Shown here: in pieces, positions 60,120-64,000 of the stretch
Numbering within the stretch: position 1 is the first letter of the stretch
How the letters are laid out: every line of letters begins with the position of its first letter
Made by a program: the position numbers and the translations under genes
The notes under the pieces: generated by a model
What the model saw: the letters and a program-made list of their open reading frames with translations, nothing else
Database searches by the model: none
Told to the model about the DNA's origin: nothing
DNA from: UKL13-2 sp031430555
Lineage (GTDB): Bacteria; Pseudomonadota; Gammaproteobacteria; Burkholderiales; Usitatibacteraceae
NCBI GenBank assembly: GCA_031430555.1
Contig: JANPBQ010000253.1
Span: forward strand, 1-64,000
Direction: 5' to 3'
Length of the DNA: 64,000 nt

Positions 60120-61943
60120 GTGAGCACGCCCCAATCCCCCACTCTCACCGCCTCTGACACCACCGGCGCACAAAAAATGACGCCCTCCGAAGCCTTCGTT
60201 GAGACCATGGCCGCGAACGGTGTCACCGATATTTTCGGCATCATGGGCTCGGCATTCATGGACGCAATGGATATCTTTGCACCTGCCGGCATTCGCTTGA
60301 TCCCCGTGGTGCATGAACAAGGCGCAGGTCACATGGCAGACGGTTATGCGCGCGTGTCGGGACGTCACGGTGTGGTGATCGGTCAAAACGGTCCCGGCAT
60401 CAGCAATTGCGTGACCGCGATTGCGGCCGCCTACTGGGCGCACAGCCCGGTGGTCATGATTACCCCCGAAACCGGCACCATGGGCATGGGCCTCGGCGGA
60501 TTTCAGGAAGCGAACCAATTGCCGATGTTTCAGGAATTCACCAAGTATCAGGGGCACGTGAATAACCCGAAACGCATCGCCGAATTCACCGCGCGTTGCT
60601 TTGACCGCGCCATGTCGGAAATGGGGCCGACGCAATTGAATATTCCACGCGATCATTTTTACGGCGAGATCAGTTGCGAGATCCCCAAACCGATGCGCGT
60701 CGAACGCGGTATCGGCGGTGAGAACAGTTTGAATGAAGCGGTGAAGTTATTGGCGACGGCAAAGTTTCCGGTGATCCTTTCCGGCGGCGGCGTGGTGATG
60801 GGCGATGCGGTCGAGGAATGCAAAGCGTTGGCAGAGCGTCTTGGCGCGCCGGTTGCGAATGGTTATTTGCGCAACGACAGTTTCCCCGCGAGCCACCCGC
60901 TATGGTGCGGCCCGCTCGGCTATCAGGGTAGTAAGGCGGCCATGAAATTGATCGCACAGGCCGACGTGGTCGTCGCCCTCGGCTCGCGCATGGGCCCGTT
61001 CGGCACGCTGGCGCAGCACGGGCTCGATTACTGGCCGAAGAACGCAAAGATCATTCAAGTGGAAGCCGACCACACCAATCTTGGCTTGGTGAAAAAAATC
61101 TCTGTCGGTATTGCCGGTGACGCGAAAGCGGTCGCGAAAGAACTGGTACGCCGGTTGGCCACGCAGACGCTAGCGTGCGACTCGACCAAAGCGGAACGAG
61201 CGGTGAAAATTGCCGCAGAAAAAGCGGCCTGGGAAAAAGAGCTCGACGAATGGACGCACGAGCGCGACGCCTACAGCCTCGACATGATCGACGAAGCCAA
61301 GAAAGAGCGCCCGTTCAGCGGCGGCAGTTATCTGCATCCGCGCCAGGTGCTGCGTCAACTGGAAAAAGCCATGCCGCCGCGCGCGATGGTTTCCACCGAC
61401 ATCGGCAATATCAATTCGGTGGCAAATAGCTATCTCCGGTTTGAAGAGCCGCGCAGCTTTTTCGCGCCGATGAGTTTCGGCAATTGTGGTTACGCGCTGC
61501 CGACCATGATCGGCGCCAAGCTCGCGGCAATGGATCGACCGGCCATCGCCTACTCGGGTGACGGCGCATGGGGCATGAGCATGGGCGAAATCATGACCTG
61601 TGTGCGCCACCAGATTCCCGTCACCGGCGTGGTATTTCACAACCGCCAATGGGGTGCCGAGAAAAAGAATCAGGTCGATTTCTACAATCGCCGCTTTGTC
61701 GCGGGTGAACTCGACAACCAGAGTTTCGCCGGTATCGCCAAAGCCATGGGGGCCGAAGGTATCGTCGTGGATAAACTGGACGATGTCGGTGCCGCACTGA
61801 AACGCGCGATCGACATGCAGATGAACGCGGGCAAAACCTGCGTCATCGAGATCATGTGTACACGTGAATTGGGAGATCCGTTCCGGCGCGATGCGCTGTC
61901 GAAACCGGTACGGTTTCTGGATAAGTACAAGGATTACGTCTGA
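60120..61943 (+). CDS. xsc: Sulfoacetaldehyde acetyltransferase
   Basis: This 607-residue thiamin-diphosphate enzyme converts sulfoacetaldehyde and phosphate to acetyl phosphate and sulfite, the desulfonation step of taurine, isethionate and related sulfonate degradation. It starts at GTG with a good AGGAG. Diagnostic segments include T-P-S-E-A-F-V-E-T, G-I-M-G-S-A-F-M-D-A-M-D-I-F-A-P-A-G-I, H-E-Q-G-A-G-H-M-A-D-G-Y-A-R and F-Q-E-A-N-Q-L-P-M-F. The ThDP/Mg-binding motif is S-G-D-G-A-W-G-M-S. An unusual Ser/Thr-rich stretch of about 18 residues precedes the normal N-terminus. No tau, toa or sulfite-oxidation gene is nearby. Confidence 0.95.
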   Translation: MSTPQSPTLTASDTTGAQKMTPSEAFVETMAANGVTDIFGIMGSAFMDAMDIFAPAGIRLIPVVHEQGAGHMADGYARVSGRHGVVIGQNGPGISNCVTAIAAAYWAHSPVVMITPETGTMGMGLGGFQEANQLPMFQEFTKYQGHVNNPKRIAEFTARCFDRAMSEMGPTQLNIPRDHFYGEISCEIPKPMRVERGIGGENSLNEAVKLLATAKFPVILSGGGVVMGDAVEECKALAERLGAPVANGYLRNDSFPASHPLWCGPLGYQGSKAAMKLIAQADVVVALGSRMGPFGTLAQHGLDYWPKNAKIIQVEADHTNLGLVKKISVGIAGDAKAVAKELVRRLATQTLACDSTKAERAVKIAAEKAAWEKELDEWTHERDAYSLDMIDEAKKERPFSGGSYLHPRQVLRQLEKAMPPRAMVSTDIGNINSVANSYLRFEEPRSFFAPMSFGNCGYALPTMIGAKLAAMDRPAIAYSGDGAWGMSMGEIMTCVRHQIPVTGVVFHNRQWGAEKKNQVDFYNRRFVAGELDNQSFAGIAKAMGAEGIVVDKLDDVGAALKRAIDMQMNAGKTCVIEIMCTRELGDPFRRDALSKPVRFLDKYKDYV

Positions 61944-61990
61944 TCTCCCGGAAAGCCGGAATTACCCGTTTCGTATAGCGCCAAGCGCAC

Positions 61991-63199
61991 ATGACCGACC
62001 TGATCCTGACGGTAAACGCCGGTTCCTCGTCAATCAAATTTGCGTTGTTTGGAGCGGATCGCGATTGGCTTTCCCCGACACTGAAGGGGCAGGCCGAGGG
62101 CATTGGTCTTGGGTCGGGTGCGGCAGCGTCGCTCAAGATCAGTGACGGCAATGGAAAACTACTGCACGATGCGGCGCTCGGCGGCAAAGAGAATTCCGCA
62201 CCCACACATGTCGAGGCGATGGCCGCCATCCTGAACTGGGTGGCGCAGTCCGAACCGAAGGGCAAGGTGGTGGCGGTCGGACATCGCGTTGTTCATGGCG
62301 GCAGCACTTTTTCGGGCCCGGTTATCATCAATGATCAGATACTCGTCGACATCGCTTCGCTCGAAAAATTCGCACCGCTGCACCAACCGCACAATCTCGC
62401 CGGCATACGTGCTGCCCGCGCGGCCTTCGAAAATATTCCGCACATTGCCTGTTTTGATACCGCGTTTCACCACACGCAACCGGATTTGAACAAACGTTTT
62501 GCACTGCCACAAACGCTGTTTGATGCCGGCATCCGTCGCTACGGTTTCCACGGCCTCTCCTACGAATCCATCGTGGCGCAACTTGCGGCGACCGCGCCTC
62601 AATCAACAGCAGCGCGCGTGGTCGTCGCCCATCTCGGCAATGGCGCATCAATGTGTGCCATTCGCGACGGCCAATCGGTGGCAACCACCATGAGTTTCTC
62701 GCCGCTCGATGGCCTGCCAATGGGCACGCGCTGTGGCCGCCTCGATGCTGCGGTGGTGTTGCACCTGTTGCAGCATCACCATCGCAGCGCCGACGACATT
62801 TCGCAACTGCTGAACCGCGAATCCGGGCTGCTGGGATTGTCCGGTGTGTCGAGCGATATGCGCATGCTGCATGCATCGACATTGCCTGATGCGCGCATGG
62901 CGATAGATTACTTTGTCGAGCACATCCTGCGCGAACTGGCGGGGATGGTCGCGGCGCTGCGGGGCATCGACCGGCTGGTATTTACCGGCGGCATCGGTGA
63001 GAACGATGCGGCGCTGCGGGAGCAGGTGATGCTTGGTGCGCCGTGGTTGGGGCTACAGTTGGATGCCGACGCCAATCGCGCCGGCCGTGAGCGCATCTCG
63101 ATACCGGACAGTACGGTTGACGTGCTCGTCCTGCACACGAACGAAGAAGCCATGATCGCGCGCCATGCTGCGCGCTCGCTCGGATCACTTTCTGCCTGA
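61991..63199 (+). CDS. ackA: Acetate kinase
   Basis: The 402-residue kinase transfers phosphate from acetyl phosphate to ADP, giving acetate and ATP. The N-terminal L-T-V-N-A-G-S-S-S-I-K-F and the later G-H-R-V-V-H-G-G, F-D-T-A-F-H, H-L-G-N-G-A-S and F-T-G-G-I-G-E-N-D-A are family motifs. It begins 47 bp after xsc, so it probably consumes the acetyl phosphate made by Xsc. In many xsc operons a phosphotransacetylase (pta) sits there instead. Propionate kinase is the closest alternative. Confidence 0.95.
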   Translation: MTDLILTVNAGSSSIKFALFGADRDWLSPTLKGQAEGIGLGSGAAASLKISDGNGKLLHDAALGGKENSAPTHVEAMAAILNWVAQSEPKGKVVAVGHRVVHGGSTFSGPVIINDQILVDIASLEKFAPLHQPHNLAGIRAARAAFENIPHIACFDTAFHHTQPDLNKRFALPQTLFDAGIRRYGFHGLSYESIVAQLAATAPQSTAARVVVAHLGNGASMCAIRDGQSVATTMSFSPLDGLPMGTRCGRLDAAVVLHLLQHHHRSADDISQLLNRESGLLGLSGVSSDMRMLHASTLPDARMAIDYFVEHILRELAGMVAALRGIDRLVFTGGIGENDAALREQVMLGAPWLGLQLDADANRAGRERISIPDSTVDVLVLHTNEEAMIARHAARSLGSLSA

Positions 63200-63227
63200 A
63201 ATTGCGGAGAGGTAATACGAAGTCATA

Positions 63228-63288
63228 CACCGGCGCGACACTTGGAGGCTTTTCGGGTCTGGGATCTGAAGGCCGCTCCAGTGCGTGG
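63228..63288. repeat. Dispersed AGCACTGG palindrome family, copy 7 (divergent)
   Basis: cacCGGCGCGACACTT begins near 63228 and aaggccgctccagtgcgtgg ends at 63288, with a partly diverged centre. It lies between convergent ackA and the PIN-toxin gene. Confidence 0.6.
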
Positions 63289-63306
63289 TTTAGTCAACGT
63301 CAGGGA

Positions 63307-63337
63307 AAGGATGGAGCACAGCGATACCAATCCTGCA
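63307..63337. repeat. Degraded half of the GTAGGATGGGTGGAGCG palindrome
   Basis: aggatggagcacagcgatac and the following caatcctgc resemble the arm at 17925 (ggatgggtggagcgcagcgat) with several changes and a small deletion. No second arm is seen. Confidence 0.5.
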
Positions 63338-63465
63338 AAACACCGACGCATTTATGCGGAATTTCTCTGCGTCTCATTTATTTCCCGTGGCTCGAAGTGT
63401 GCGCACACAAGGATTGAATGACTGCTTTTCAATGCGCGCGAGCACCGAGATGTGATCGATACTTC

Positions 63466-63876
63466 TCAGAATATCCGGCTCACAAAATCAGCAGGTGTAA
63501 GGATGGGATATGTGTCTGCCAGCGCGAGCAGGTCTGCATCTCCTGATACGAGGCAGTCGGCATTGCTGGCAAGCAGAGTGGCCAATACCATGTTGTCTTT
63601 TGCGTCGCGCGGAACGTGGGCGACGGTTTTTTGTATGTCGAAAATTTCCGCTTCAAAACGCAATAACATCAGGTAGCGACCGATGGTGTCGTCATTCCAG
63701 ACAATGCGCTTGCGAATTTTTGGATAGCCCAATACGGTGGATATTTCGGCCAGCATGGGTTCGGAAAGCACCAGGGAAAAGTGCCGGGTTTGCCATGCAT
63801 TGATGATTCGCCCCGGCGTGCTTTTCGGCAACATCAACCCGGAGATGAAAACGTTGGTGTCGATGACTGCCCGCAC
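63466..63876 (-). CDS. PIN-domain toxin (putative VapC-like/PIN-family TA component)
   Basis: The 136-residue putative ribonuclease has a PIN-domain start M-R-A-V-I-D-T-N-V-F-I-S-G (first catalytic Asp6). The later D-A-K-D-N-M-V-L-A-T-L-L-A-S-N-A-D-C-L-V-S-G-D-A-D-L-L-A supplies the other acidic residues. This is the longer 'PIN family toxin component' (COG1569-like) type. Translation starts at GTG 63876, immediately after the stop of the upstream partial gene, the usual antitoxin-toxin order. Cleavage target unknown. Confidence 0.9.
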   Translation of the reverse strand: MRAVIDTNVFISGLMLPKSTPGRIINAWQTRHFSLVLSEPMLAEISTVLGYPKIRKRIVWNDDTIGRYLMLLRFEAEIFDIQKTVAHVPRDAKDNMVLATLLASNADCLVSGDADLLALADTYPILTPADFVSRIF

Positions 63877-63999
63877 TCAACGCCTCCGTGCTTGTTTGAC
63901 GGCCGCATCGATTTCATTTTGAGCAATGCTTTCATCCACGTCCTTGTAAGCGACTGCAAGTTGGTCGGTGAGCCGATCAAACTCGCGCTTCAACAACCG
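63877..63999 (-). CDS. Putative antitoxin (partial, cut by window edge)
   Basis: A frame entering from the right edge ends at TGA 63877-63879, directly before the PIN toxin GTG. The last 40 residues include F-D-R-L-T-D-Q-L-A-V-A-Y-K-D-V and D-E-S-I-A-Q-N-E-I-D-A-A-V-K-Q-A-R-R-R. It is acidic-helical with a basic end, typical of the toxin-binding half of small antitoxins. The DNA-binding part is outside the window, so its family is undetermined. Confidence 0.65.
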   Translation of the reverse strand, partial: RLLKREFDRLTDQLAVAYKDVDESIAQNEIDAAVKQARRR

Positions 64000-64000
64000 G

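Overview
The window is a GC-rich chromosomal segment of a Gram-negative bacterium, most likely a betaproteobacterium related to Burkholderiales. The evidence is several Bug/TctC-type binding proteins, a complete TctABC transporter, and housekeeping blocks that are typically betaproteobacterial (trpS/scpA/scpB/rluB; yciB/yciI/bolA/parvulin). I found no rRNA, complete tRNA, CRISPR array, phage genes or complete insertion sequence. The genus cannot be named from the sequence alone.

Layout. 1-180: the end of an IS30-like transposase, abutting half of a repeat element. 0.2-13.6 kb: DUF3047 lipoprotein, short PutA, thioredoxin, FMN reductase, two pirins, DUF952, GluQRS, and a two-gene RND efflux operon with no outer-membrane partner. 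13.7-17.9 kb: kinase-like protein, small membrane-anchored protein, a gamma-glutamyltranspeptidase-family enzyme and a haloacid-dehalogenase-type hydrolase. 18.0-28.6 kb: a run of nine same-strand genes that looks like a catabolic operon for an unidentified carboxylic acid (acyl-CoA ligase, dehalogenase-like hydrolase, Bug protein, hot-dog dehydratase, fumarase-superfamily lyase, beta-decarboxylating dehydrogenase, TctCBA), closed by a strong terminator. 28.7-34.9 kb: EamA exporter, S9 peptidase, secreted EEP-fold protein, Mpo1-like protein and PrmB. 34.9-46.5 kb: housekeeping core, namely trpS-hydrolase-scpA-scpB-rluB with overlapping ends, a site-2 protease, a YrdC-family protein and a PHP phosphatase, then divergently yciB-yciI-bolA-parvulin. 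46.6-54.4 kb: mixed genes (FAH hydrolase with a possible structured leader, OsmC, four-repeat CHRD lipoprotein, cyclase-FHA protein, GNAT, wax ester synthase, redoxin).

54.4-63.2 kb is the most interesting part. It holds a Bug protein, a decayed SDR gene, an iclR-cobS-cobT operon, and divergently xsc (sulfoacetaldehyde acetyltransferase) with ackA. CobS and CobT are known as the AAA+ and VWA subunits of aerobic cobaltochelatase, but here there is no cobN and no cobalamin gene. They sit behind the IclR regulator that faces xsc. This suggests, as inference only, a motor-type maturation or repair pair tied to sulfonate or C2 metabolism. The window ends in a PIN toxin and a partial antitoxin.

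A second theme is a family of roughly 55-60 bp intergenic palindromes, with seven copies plus one half copy. Their arms read approximately AGCACTGGCGCGGCGTTT and its complement. At least three other palindrome types (GTCATCCTGAG, TGTCTCCCCGG and GTAGGATGGGTGGAGCG) are also present. No RAYT-type transposase is visible in the window.
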